Shown: positions 46,241-53,613, counted from the stretch's first letter. The stretch is DNA of 64,000 nucleotides from CAUPWF01 sp964369775 (GCA_964369775.1 CAYJHQ010000004.1:1-64000); one strand, 5' to 3'. A program made the numbers and translations. Notes: generated by a model not told the origin, from the sequence alone.

Positions 46241-47818
46241 CTACTCCACTATCTCGCTAGGAGACACATTTGGACTTATTTTTTCTAAAATTGCGGATAT
46301 ATCGACTGGCGCCGCATCGCTCTCTACAACAACTGGGCTATTACTTGCCCCCATCTTACCACCTATAAACCCTGCAATCACACTTGAGAGGTCAATTCCC
46401 ATGCTATCCTTTAATCCGCTAGACACCTGACTAATTGTTTTGGTGATGTTTTCGCCAAGTTGCGCACTATCTCCGCCATACATCATGATTGAGTCTACAT
46501 TTCCATACCCTTCTCCAATCGCTGCTGCCATCTTAGGAAGTTGCTCTGCAATCACTTTTATAGCCTCTAGCTCCATTTGTTTTGTAGCCGCCTCGCCGTA
46601 CTCTTTCATCGCCTCTGCTTTTTTTAGAACCGCCTGAGCCTCAGCTTCTCCTTTCGCTTGAATTGCCTCAGCTTCCGCAAGACCCATCGCTCGTATAGCT
46701 TTTGCCTCTTCTTCCCTTGCAAATCTTTCCGCCTCTGCATTTGCCTTTGTAGCTTCTGCCTCCTTAACTGCGGCATACGCCTCTGCCTCTGCTGCTTTTT
46801 GTTGCTCTAGCAATGTAGCTTCCGCCTCCATCTCTCTCTTGTATCGGTCAGCCTCTGCTTTCTTCTCAATGGCGTGTTTTTCAGCTTCCGCTTTTGTTCG
46901 AATCTCTGCATCCAGCTCTTGCTTTTTGATGGCAACATTTCGCTCCTTTAATTCAAGCTCTTTTTCTTGTCTTGCCAGATTCGCATTTGCGGTAGCAACC
47001 TCGATTACTTTTCTTTGCTCTTCTTCTTGAATTGCATAGGCCGCGTCTGCCTCTGCCTTTTTGGTGTCAGAATTCTTTTTCAACTCGGCTTGCTTAATTG
47101 AAAGATCATTGTTCTTCATTGCAATTTCTGTTTCAGCTGCCACTCTAGCATCGTTCGACTCTTTTTGAGCCTCAGCTTTAGCAATCTCTACCTCTTTCTC
47201 AGCTTGCGCTTTTGCAATCGCTGCGCCTTTTTGAATTTGAGAAATGTTGTCAATTCCCAGATTTTCAATAATACCTTTTTCGTCATGAAATCCTTGCACA
47301 TTGAAGTTTACAAGTGATAGCCCCATGTTTTTAAGGTCTGGTACTACATTTTTAATTACCTCTTCAGAGAATTTCTGTTGACCTCCTATCAGCTCTCGCA
47401 AGCTCATGGCGCACACAATCTCTCGAATGTTCCCCATTAACACCTCTTGAACAATTTGACCAATCTCACTTAGATCCTTATTTAAAAAATTCTTTGCTGC
47501 AACCTTAATTAACTCTGGATCTGTATCCACCTTTACATTTACGTTTGCATCTACGTAAATATCAATGCAATCCGATGTAGGCACTGCAGAACTAGTTTTT
47601 ACGTCCAATGGAATTAATTTCAAGCTCAAATAATCCAATCTCTCGAAAAATGGGACTTTAATTCCAGCTCTTCCAATTAATACCTTATTTTCTTTTCTTA
47701 ATCCTGAGATGATATAAGCTGTGTCTGGTGGTGCTTTGACATACCCCGCAGCTATCAGTCCTCCTGTTGCTACCACTCCTGCCGCGATTGGCGCCATTCC
47801 TAATAATTGATCTACCAT
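46241..47818 (-). CDS. floA/floT-like: Flotillin-family (SPFH) membrane scaffold
   Basis: 525-aa flotillin. An N-terminal membrane segment (about 6-28), an SPFH/PHB domain (LIGRAGIKVPFFERLDYLSLKLIPLDV..., about 40-210), a long Ala/Glu/Lys coiled coil (about 215-420) and a C-terminal tail. Flotillins oligomerise and organise membrane microdomains. Full length, so presumably functional. Box at 47850-47855 with a longer leader; palindrome at 47885. A flotillin on a mobile element is unusual. Confidence 0.93.
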   Translation of the reverse strand: MVDQLLGMAPIAAGVVATGGLIAAGYVKAPPDTAYIISGLRKENKVLIGRAGIKVPFFERLDYLSLKLIPLDVKTSSAVPTSDCIDIYVDANVNVKVDTDPELIKVAAKNFLNKDLSEIGQIVQEVLMGNIREIVCAMSLRELIGGQQKFSEEVIKNVVPDLKNMGLSLVNFNVQGFHDEKGIIENLGIDNISQIQKGAAIAKAQAEKEVEIAKAEAQKESNDARVAAETEIAMKNNDLSIKQAELKKNSDTKKAEADAAYAIQEEEQRKVIEVATANANLARQEKELELKERNVAIKKQELDAEIRTKAEAEKHAIEKKAEADRYKREMEAEATLLEQQKAAEAEAYAAVKEAEATKANAEAERFAREEEAKAIRAMGLAEAEAIQAKGEAEAQAVLKKAEAMKEYGEAATKQMELEAIKVIAEQLPKMAAAIGEGYGNVDSIMMYGGDSAQLGENITKTISQVSSGLKDSMGIDLSSVIAGFIGGKMGASNSPVVVESDAAPVDISAILEKISPNVSPSEIVE

Positions 47819-47884
47819 AATTCTTTTCCTCTTTTCTTGTTTTGGTTTTAATATGTAGAAAAATTAAGAGTTGGAAGAAAAAAC

Positions 47885-47897
47885 GGAACTGAGTTCC
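47885..47897. repeat. 13-bp palindrome copy 6
   Basis: GGAACTGAGTTCC, 29 bp upstream of the flotillin CATATT box. Confidence 0.95.
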
Positions 47898-47898
47898 C

Positions 47899-47927
47899 AA
47901 AAAAAACTGCAGTGCAAACTGCAGTTT
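47899..47927 (-). terminator. Terminator
   Basis: ACTGCAG / CTGCAGT stem then T8 on the minus strand. Confidence 0.8.
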
Positions 47928-47930
47928 CTT

Positions 47931-48272
47931 TTAAAGGTTTCGATTAAGGCTTAGTTGTGTACGAGTGATTGTCCAAACCTCATCCCAGTACGAGGTAAAC
48001 TTGGCACCACTATACGTCCCCGTGTGTGGCTGTTCTTTCATCCACTCAATGATATTTATCCACGCGCCCATTGTTATATCGGACTGATTCATTGGCGCAA
48101 GGTCTGGATAATTTAGATTTGTCACCATGATTAAAAAATTATCATCCATCTGAATCTTCAGTGGTACATTCATAATGTTTTTTATGGTTATTGAGTTATC
48201 TTCGTCCATATACAGGTACTGCATGAGTGTTGCAACATCCTCCATCGAGATTAACTTATCTTTTGTTCGCAT
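47931..48272 (-). CDS. Unknown protein (113 aa)
   Basis: From MRTKDKLISMEDVATLMQYL (AGGAGGAGAAAG). C-terminal 'MTVSTYWDEVW' type aromatic segment. No family recognised. Palindrome at 48331 and box at 48304-48309 upstream. Confidence 0.65.
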   Translation of the reverse strand: MRTKDKLISMEDVATLMQYLYMDEDNSITIKNIMNVPLKIQMDDNFLIMVTNLNYPDLAPMNQSDITMGAWINIIEWMKEQPHTGTYSGAKFTSYWDEVWTITRTQLSLNRNL

Positions 48273-48330
48273 CTTTCTCCTCCTAAATTTTATTTTCAAA
48301 AAGAATATGTTGAATAGCAAGTGCAAAAAC

Positions 48331-48343
48331 GGAACTGAGTTCC
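48331..48343. repeat. 13-bp palindrome copy 7
   Basis: GGAACTGAGTTCC, 21 bp upstream of the box at 48304-48309. Confidence 0.95.
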
Positions 48344-48345
48344 AA

Positions 48346-48382
48346 AATAAAGAGCCCGCAACGGATGTCGCAAGGCTCTTCT
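48346..48382 (-). terminator. Terminator
   Basis: AAGAGCC / GGGCTCTT stem with a GC-rich loop on the minus strand; the T-run is weak. Confidence 0.6.
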
Positions 48383-48391
48383 TGTGATTTT

Positions 48392-49177
48392 TTATATTAG
48401 ATAATCCTTTGCTCCTCCCGAATTGGCGATAATGGCAACCGTTAAGTTTACAATAGCCTCCCCAATATCAGACCTTACCTTAAATTCTCGCACAAACACC
48501 TCTTTTTCCATTATTGGTAGTGATTTTTCTATAGCATCCACCTCCACAATAAACTCCTCCGATGGAATCGTGCCATTTTTAACACCTCTCCATTTGTTTG
48601 CGATTTCATCCGGTAGTCGCATTGACCCCTCAATAGACTTCCCTGCTAGAACAGCCTGGACTAGATAATGAAGACGAAGCACTTTAACACTTGCCTTTCG
48701 CATCTTAATGTCATCAATCCCCTTGCTTTGCATGGATCTTACCTGCCTTAAATTAGCCTCACAGTCTTTAATCATCCCTTTTAGAAGTCTCTCCTGGTCG
48801 ATTTTTTCGAACTGAAGACCTTGAGTGCTTCCTAGCTCCCGCATAGCGTTGCCATACATATTGATTATGAGCGGATTTTTTAGTGCAAATACCACCTCTA
48901 GCGCGTTGTGCGAAGACTTTAACAGTTGTTTCGAAAATGATACAATATCCTTCACCATTATTGATCCGTGCTTGTATTTAACCTCTTTCGATATATGCCC
49001 CTGGTAAATTGCCTCTGAGAGCGTAAGTCCCACCACTGCATAGACATCGTAATCCGAATCTTCGGTGTCTAGGTTGTAGTTTTGAGAGCCGTACAGTACA
49101 GCAAAGTATATTGGTCTGTCGCGACCCACAGCTCCTTTTACATCCTCTATTATTTCAGTTCTGATTGAATCTTTCAA
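48392..49177 (-). CDS. Nucleotidyltransferase of the Pol-beta fold
   Basis: About 261 aa. The catalytic pattern is plain: LYGSQNYNLDTEDSDYDVYAV (GS followed by a D-x-D, residues about 30-50), as in RlaP/PF10127-like predicted nucleotidyltransferases often found in phages. I prefer the TTG at 49177, since GAGAGGTGAG lies 6 nt upstream; the ATG at 49201 has no ribosome site. The upstream region has the CCGTGCAAAAA motif (49244-49258), not the CATATT module. Target (NMP transfer to RNA or protein) unknown. Confidence 0.8.
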   Translation of the reverse strand: MKDSIRTEIIEDVKGAVGRDRPIYFAVLYGSQNYNLDTEDSDYDVYAVVGLTLSEAIYQGHISKEVKYKHGSIMVKDIVSFSKQLLKSSHNALEVVFALKNPLIINMYGNAMRELGSTQGLQFEKIDQERLLKGMIKDCEANLRQVRSMQSKGIDDIKMRKASVKVLRLHYLVQAVLAGKSIEGSMRLPDEIANKWRGVKNGTIPSEEFIVEVDAIEKSLPIMEKEVFVREFKVRSDIGEAIVNLTVAIIANSGGAKDYLI

Positions 49178-49243
49178 TTTTCTCACCTCTCTTTTGCTCA
49201 TTTTTAGTTTTATCTATTGTAATACGCAAGAGAAGAAGTCGTA

Positions 49244-49258
49244 TTTTTGCACGGAAGT
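49244..49258 (-). promoter_or_regulatory. CCGTGCAAAAA motif copy 3
   Basis: Plus-strand TTTTTGCACGGAAGT upstream of the nucleotidyltransferase gene. Confidence 0.55.
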
Positions 49259-49297
49259 TTTGACAACCAGGTACCAATCCCTTAGTTTTTAATGTAC

Positions 49298-49324
49298 AAA
49301 AAAAAGAGAGCCTAAGCTCTCTTG
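49298..49324 (-). terminator. Terminator
   Basis: GAGAGCTTAGGCTCTC then T8 on the minus strand. Confidence 0.85.
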
Positions 49325-49334
49325 TAATGAAAAA

Positions 49335-50270
49335 TTAATAAGTCAACTTGAAGTCATTTGCCTCTATAACATCAAGTAAAAGCTCTTGGTATCTCCAAAG
49401 CTCGTTATAAGCATATGTTTCTACATATGAAACGCCTTGCTCTAAATCAAGATCCCCAATTCTAACTCCGTGGAACTTAATGATGTTTAGCAATGTAGTG
49501 TAAGCTCCTCGACCCTTAAAAGCATCTCTCCATTCCTGACTCTTTGTTGTCGCGTCTGGCAAAATCACCATAACTTTGGTAAAGTTTTTGATTGACAGAA
49601 TCAACTCTAAATAATCAGTGCTTTCGCAACATCTTGTTGCGCGCAACACATTTTTCATAGGCGCTAGTACTTCTGCCTCAAATGCAGTGAAGTTGTCATA
49701 GTATGTTGTCCAGCTTGTTTTTGTTGTTACGGCCACTCCCTTAAAAGGCTTTACCGCTTTTCTTCTCTTGCTTGTCTTTGCCTTTTCAACCGCATCAGAA
49801 TGCTCAGAAGTAGCCTTTCTCATTTCATGCTTGAACCATCTCTCCGCTCTATAAATTGTGTCAGCCATTGTGTTGACTAGCACGTCACTAGTGAAGAATC
49901 TTGAAAGTGACTTGAATGAGTTATCTCTCTCTAGCTTCATGCGGTATAGACGCTCAAACTCATCCTTCATCATGCTAAACTGATAAGAATGGCTGTAATT
50001 TTTACGCACACTTTCACTCCATCCATTTTCTAACATCTGGAATGTCTTAGCAGTAATAAATCTACCATCCGTTTTGCGATTAAACACATATCCTCTGTCA
50101 ATAATCGCTTTTTGAACTCTTGCATCGCTCTCTGATAAAGTGTAGTCAACTCCATTCATTTGAACTGTCACGCTTGATCCACTTGGTACGTTTGATAGGT
50201 CAACACAAAAATGCTTCGATGTGTCCACTCCTGCCTTTGATAATTCCTTTGCTCTCATTTCTTTTCTCAT
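49335..50270 (-). CDS. Unknown basic protein (311 aa)
   Basis: Starts MRKEMRAKELSKAGVD; basic, helical, no membrane segment. C-terminal 'NIIKFHGVRIGDLDLEQGVSYVETYAYNELWRYQELLLDVI'-like region is well structured. I do not recognise a family. Palindrome (50339), box (50309-50314), leader and terminator complete. Confidence 0.7.
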   Translation of the reverse strand: MRKEMRAKELSKAGVDTSKHFCVDLSNVPSGSSVTVQMNGVDYTLSESDARVQKAIIDRGYVFNRKTDGRFITAKTFQMLENGWSESVRKNYSHSYQFSMMKDEFERLYRMKLERDNSFKSLSRFFTSDVLVNTMADTIYRAERWFKHEMRKATSEHSDAVEKAKTSKRRKAVKPFKGVAVTTKTSWTTYYDNFTAFEAEVLAPMKNVLRATRCCESTDYLELILSIKNFTKVMVILPDATTKSQEWRDAFKGRGAYTTLLNIIKFHGVRIGDLDLEQGVSYVETYAYNELWRYQELLLDVIEANDFKLTY

Positions 50271-50338
50271 TATTAATTCCTCCTAAAATTTGATTTATTT
50301 TCAAAAGTAATATGAGGAATTCAGCTTAAAAGAATTCT

Positions 50339-50351
50339 GGAACTCAGTTCC
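50339..50351. repeat. 13-bp palindrome copy 8
   Basis: GGAACTCAGTTCC, 24 bp upstream of the box at 50309-50314. Confidence 0.95.
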
Positions 50352-50353
50352 AA

Positions 50354-50380
50354 AAAAAAGAGAGCCTAAGCTCCCTTAAA
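50354..50380 (-). terminator. Terminator
   Basis: GGGAGC-TTAG-GCTCTC then T8 on the minus strand. Confidence 0.8.
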
Positions 50381-50387
50381 AAAATAA

Positions 50388-50822
50388 CTAAACTGTTACC
50401 CACTCTTTCAACACCACTAGATCTTCATCTGGTCCTTTCCAGAACCAATGCTTTTCATTCTTCCACTTCAGGAATCCAGCTAAGGCAGCGCATAATATAT
50501 ATGCCTCTAGCCTCACTCTGGCAACTCCTCTTTTTTCTCCATGTACCATTTCTTCAAGCGACAGCTCATCGACTGATACTGCAGTAAAGTAAGAATTAAT
50601 CTCTTTTGCAGATGGCATTGATCGTTTGTAGTTCGCGTATAGAATCTCCACGTCTTCCCAAGGTGAGGTAGCTATATCCAAATCAATCAACAAGGAATCT
50701 TTTTTTGCGACTCCTTTCTCAATCAAGACAACCTTTCCCACCTTTAAAGTTTTTTCTTTTAGATCAACAGTAACTTTTTTTCCTTCTTTTGCGGCATTTA
50801 ATGCCATTTCATATATATTCAT
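50388..50822 (-). CDS. Unknown protein downstream of the RNA array (144 aa)
   Basis: From MNIYEMALNAAKEGKKVTVD (AAAGGAGAC upstream); a longer in-frame start at 50867 would run into the array. N-terminal lysine-rich beta strands, Trp-rich C-terminus (WKNEKHWFWKGPDEDLVV). No family recognised. Its CATATT box (50856-50861) abuts array unit 1, so it is the next gene after RT plus array on the same strand. Confidence 0.7.
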   Translation of the reverse strand: MNIYEMALNAAKEGKKVTVDLKEKTLKVGKVVLIEKGVAKKDSLLIDLDIATSPWEDVEILYANYKRSMPSAKEINSYFTAVSVDELSLEEMVHGEKRGVARVRLEAYILCAALAGFLKWKNEKHWFWKGPDEDLVVLKEWVTV

Positions 50823-50860
50823 AGTTTTTGTCTCCTTTCTTTTATCTAAGCTGGCAATAT

Positions 50861-51011
50861 GGCACATTTCTATATTTTAGTCATCGGAGCAGCCCGTGCG
50901 ATACGGGGTACAGGAGGGTAGTCCTGTACCCCGTCCAAACGGGCTGCACAAGTAAAGTAATTGCCCACTTAAATTGTCGCTGTACAACGATTGAGATTGA
51001 CTTTTGTAAAT
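50861..51011 (-). ncRNA. Array unit 1 (structured RNA)
   Basis: Conserved box at 50861-50884 (core CATTTCTATATTTTAGTCAT on plus). Two-part hairpin 50889-50947: outer stem GCAGCCCGT (50889-50897) with ACGGGCTGC (50939-50947), inner 13-bp stem ACGGGGTACAGGA (50903-50915) with TCCTGTACCCCGT (50922-50934). A spacer with a weak small hairpin follows. Transcription strand is inferred from the RT. Confidence 0.75.
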
Positions 51012-51171
51012 GACACATTTCTCTAATTTTCTCATATAGAGGGATGAGGACGAGGCAGGTCCCAGACTGGGAATCTGTGGACCTAGAACATCCTCATCCA
51101 TCTCTTAAATAATTACCTCTGCCTAATCTCACACTGTGTAGTGTTTATTGTTTGATAGTGGCGGAAAATAC
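51012..51171 (-). ncRNA. Array unit 2 (structured RNA)
   Basis: Box at 51012-51035 (diverged: CATTTCTCTAATTTTCTCAT). Hairpin 51042-51099: outer GGATGAGGA with TCCTCATCC, inner AGGTCC (51057-51062) with GGACCT (51079-51084). Small conserved hairpin ACACT-GTGT-AGTGT at 51131-51144. Confidence 0.75.
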
Positions 51172-51322
51172 GGCACATTTCTATATTTTAGTCATGCATA
51201 CCGTCGAAGAGCTGAGGCGTATCCAGATGGTTCTGGATAATCCTTCGTGAGACGACGGTAATCTAAACACTTTCCCTCCACCCATCTCACTGTGCGGTGA
51301 ATTTGAAGCAAAATAGTAATTT
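51172..51322 (-). ncRNA. Array unit 3 (structured RNA)
   Basis: Box at 51172-51195, identical to unit 1. Hairpin 51199-51260: outer TACCGTCG with CGACGGTA, inner TATCCAGA (51220-51227) with TCTGGATA (51232-51239). Small hairpin TCAC-TGTGCG-GTGA at 51287-51300. Confidence 0.75.
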
Positions 51323-51475
51323 GGCACATTTCTATATTTTGATCATATCGACATCTCTGATGGATTTAATCCAGTAGTGCATACTGGACTAAATCTAGAA
51401 AGAGATGTTTAGTAAATAATTACTCATCTAGCTTCACACTGTGCTGTGTAATGGTAAGCACTCTGCTCTTGCAGT
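51323..51475 (-). ncRNA. Array unit 4 (structured RNA)
   Basis: Box at 51323-51346 (TTTTGATCAT end variant). Hairpin 51351-51408: outer ACATCTCT with AGAGATGT, inner GATTTA..TCCAGTA (51363-51376) with TACTGGA..TAAATC (51382-51395). Small hairpin around ACACTGTGCTGTGT at 51436-51449. Confidence 0.75.
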
Positions 51476-51648
51476 GTCTTTCTTTATCCTCTAGGTTATT
51501 TCCGATATAGGCATCTATGATGCTGTTATCGGAAATGAGCGCGAAAGGATCCCGGGGGTCAGTATGAGCTCCTGGATCCTTGAGCATTAAGAGTTAAGTG
51601 CTCAAATGGGACACACCGTATAATTTCGTGAAGGTCTGATATTTCAAT
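51476..51648 (-). ncRNA. Array unit 5 (degenerate)
   Basis: Only a faint box (51476-51499). Two shorter hairpins: ATTTCCGATA (51498-51507) with TATCGGAAAT (51527-51536) enclosing GCATC/GATGC, and AAGGATCC (51545-51552) with GGATCCTT (51574-51581). It sits where the 155-bp period predicts a unit (units 4 to 6 are 326 bp apart). Confidence 0.5.
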
Positions 51649-51802
51649 GCATTTCTATAGTACATTCATATAGATGACGCATGAGCCGTGGCTCCCTGGA
51701 TGGATCCAGGGCTCCACGATGCAGGCGTCATATTGTTAAAGCGAATATTTAACACTTCACTGCTCGCATAAGCAAAAATAATTCAAGGCGATTCATCTAA
51801 AC
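51649..51802 (-). ncRNA. Array unit 6 (structured RNA)
   Basis: Box at 51649-51669 (CATTTCTATAGTACATTCAT). Hairpin 51674-51731: outer ATGACGC with GCGTCAT, inner CGTGG (51687-51691) with CCACG, symmetrical CT/CT internal loop, then CCCTGGA (51694-51700) with TCCAGGG (51705-51711). Confidence 0.75.
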
Positions 51803-51959
51803 GGCACATCTCTATAGTATGTTCATATAACGCCCCTTCCTGCCTGCAGGAGCTGGAGAGGTCTCCAGCTAAAGCAGGGAAGAAGGGACGGCATTAAAGA
51901 TATTTAGCCTTGTCGCCTTTGTCCGTGCTGACTTTTTTGATTACTCAGTGTTTTTTTTG
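51803..51959 (-). ncRNA. Array unit 7 (structured RNA)
   Basis: Box at 51803-51826 (CATCTCTATAGTATGTTCAT). Hairpin 51832-51892: outer CCCTT with AAGGG plus CCTGC (51839-51843) with GCAGG (51874-51878), inner AGCTGGAG (51851-51858) with CTCCAGCT (51863-51870). Confidence 0.75.
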
Positions 51960-52095
51960 GGATTTCTATAGTCTGATCATTGGAAGATCAGGGCAGCTTC
52001 TGTCCGCCTCCTAGGAGGGAGGGTGATGGAAGCAGCCCTGATCTGAAATAAATTAAAACACATTGCCAATCATTTGCTTCCCATAGCATAGGCTC
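51960..52095 (-). ncRNA. Array unit 8, nearest the RT gene
   Basis: Box at 51960-51980 (GATTTCTATAGTCTGATCAT). Hairpin 51985-52044: outer AGATCAGGGC with GCCCTGATCT, then GCTTC (51996-52000) with GAAGC (52029-52033), inner CCTC with GAGG. The 51-nt remainder reaches the RT stop codon without a terminator. Confidence 0.75.
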
Positions 52096-53406
52096 TTAAA
52101 TTCCTCTCACACAAGCCTCAAATACCGCCTTGTTAATTGTGATGGCATTATGCAAACAACCAACTGTTAAGTAATTTTTGATCACTTTTTCAGTCAGCTT
52201 GCGATTTCTCGCAACATTTGAGCCTTTTCCTCTAAGGATTGTCGCAGACTCCATATTGTCTACCGTTCCCAACCCTCCTATTTTTGAGATAGAGATTTTC
52301 CCTTTCTTACCTTTCATCTCTCGCACCTTCACCGCGCGAAGACAGTCCATTACAAATAAATTCATTTGCTCAATGTCTTTCTTGCAGTTAATTGTGCTAA
52401 GACAACTAGAGCCCCAATTATATTCCCCTTCGTAGAGAAATTTAATTAGATTTCTTTTTGCTTGCGCCTCTGTTATTCTTGGATTGTTGATTGTGCGATC
52501 CACTACAGCTTTTTGGAATTTTTTCACCCTTCCAGCAGATAGCGTAATCATATCATTCTTAATGCTAAACCCTAAAAATTTAAACCACTTGTCTTTTGTA
52601 AGCGCTTCAACCTTTTTAGGATTTAGTGACAATCCATACTCAGCTAGTCTCGCTTCTAGAATCTCTTTTGCCTCATCAGCACTCTCCCCTAAAATAAGTA
52701 GGTCGTCTGAATAACGGCAATATTCAATTCCATCCATGTTGCTTAGCTCTTCATCCACATCGTATAAAACAGCGTTAGAAAGGAAACTTGCAACAGCACA
52801 ACCTTGTTTAAGGCTGCCGTAATGCGTTACTAGATTGCCATCTAGGTCAAATAGTAGGTCTGTGTTGTAATACGTTCTTAATATAGCGATTGCTGGATCC
52901 GAACCACGCTCTATGCCTAATTCGTCCTCCATGCGATCAAAAATGCCAAAAATCACGTCTCTGTTTACACTGTCAAAATACTTTGTCAAGTCTGCTTTGT
53001 AGCCTAAATTATTGGAACTCAGTTCCGCAATCTTTTTCGCCATTGCTTGTACTGTCTTTTGACAGCTTAACCCTTTTTGATACGATGTACAATTTTTATG
53101 AACATAATGAGGAAAAAGCTCAAAAAGGCAATCATTGATTAGCGTTAAAACCAATCGATCCACATCTTCATTCACATGAACTTCTCTAAACTCTCCTGGC
53201 TTATCTTTTGGAATTTGGGCTAGGTGAGCTGGCGCAACCTCGTAATTCTTAGTTACAATCCTTTCGTACAAGTAAGCTCTTGTGCTTGGCTTGCAAAGTT
53301 CTTTTAGAACAGCTTGAGGGATCTTTTTTTCGTCCGCCTTTTCAATCAGTTCTTCCCATCTTTGATGTTCAAACATCATCTGTAACAAGTTTCTCTCGTT
53401 ATTCAT
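52096..53406 (-). CDS. Reverse transcriptase associated with a hairpin-RNA array
   Basis: 436 aa. RT blocks in order: fingers segment REVHVNEDVDRLVL (74-87), SYQKGLS (108-114), palm motif A DLTKYFD (139-145), motif B QGCAVASFLSN (201-211), catalytic YSDD (232-235), thumb-side FLGFSI (277-282), then about 150 residues of helical C-terminus without maturase X, HNH or Cas1. The catalytic Asp residues are all present, so it is likely active. The retron VTG sequence, the DGR SQ motif and the group II SPLL motif are absent. CATATT box 53441-53446 and AGGAGG precede it. Uniquely for this element it has no terminator, and the array starts 52 nt after the stop. A palindrome lies inside the gene (53014). 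I cannot assign a known RT class. Confidence 0.9.
   Translation of the reverse strand: MNNERNLLQMMFEHQRWEELIEKADEKKIPQAVLKELCKPSTRAYLYERIVTKNYEVAPAHLAQIPKDKPGEFREVHVNEDVDRLVLTLINDCLFELFPHYVHKNCTSYQKGLSCQKTVQAMAKKIAELSSNNLGYKADLTKYFDSVNRDVIFGIFDRMEDELGIERGSDPAIAILRTYYNTDLLFDLDGNLVTHYGSLKQGCAVASFLSNAVLYDVDEELSNMDGIEYCRYSDDLLILGESADEAKEILEARLAEYGLSLNPKKVEALTKDKWFKFLGFSIKNDMITLSAGRVKKFQKAVVDRTINNPRITEAQAKRNLIKFLYEGEYNWGSSCLSTINCKKDIEQMNLFVMDCLRAVKVREMKGKKGKISISKIGGLGTVDNMESATILRGKGSNVARNRKLTEKVIKNYLTVGCLHNAITINKAVFEACVRGI
53014..53026. repeat. 13-bp palindrome copy 9 (inside the RT CDS)
   Basis: GGAACTCAGTTCC on plus; codes Glu-Leu-Ser-Ser at RT residues 128-131. Confidence 0.95.
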
Positions 53407-53458
53407 TTTTCAATCCTCCTAAAGATTTATTTTCAAGAATAATATGGAAAATTGTAAA

Positions 53459-53486
53459 AAAAAAGAGCAAAGCCTCAGCCTCGCTC
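53459..53486 (-). terminator. Terminator
   Basis: GAGCGAGGC / GGCTTTGCTC hairpin then T8 on the minus strand. Confidence 0.75.
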
Positions 53487-53499
53487 AAAATGAATCAAT

Positions 53500-53613
53500 T
53501 TAAACACCTAGTATCTTGCTCCAGTGGACAAACTCCCCTCTGTAAAGAACCAACCCCTTTGCAGCCTCCGTAGTAGCGTTAAACACCATCGCGTCCATTA
53601 ATTTTCTCATCAT
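53500..53613 (-). CDS. Small protein upstream of the RT (37 aa)
   Basis: MMRKLMDAMVFNATTEAA... ending HWSKILGV. It has a complete element module: palindrome 53668, box 53645-53650, GAAAATAAATCTTTAGGAGGA leader nearly identical to that of the RT gene, and own terminator. Function unknown; possibly paired with the RT. Confidence 0.65.
   Translation of the reverse strand: MMRKLMDAMVFNATTEAAKGLVLYRGEFVHWSKILGV

Noticed and set aside
50861..52095. CRISPR array
   Set aside because: Repeats are about 24 nt, partly diverged, spaced about 155 bp, and each spacer is itself a long hairpin. No cas genes nearby.
52096..53406. Diversity-generating retroelement RT
   Set aside because: The DGR-type SQ after QG is absent (QGCAVASFLSN instead) and I see no template/variable repeat pair with A-specific changes or a C-type lectin target.
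52096..53406. Group II intron maturase
   Set aside because: No maturase X or endonuclease domain, motif B lacks SPLL, and no domain V/VI-like 3' structure is evident.
50861..53406. Canonical retron
   Set aside because: The structured RNAs lie downstream, are eight in number, and the RT lacks the VTG sequence; a retron-like mechanism stays possible but the layout is not the known one.
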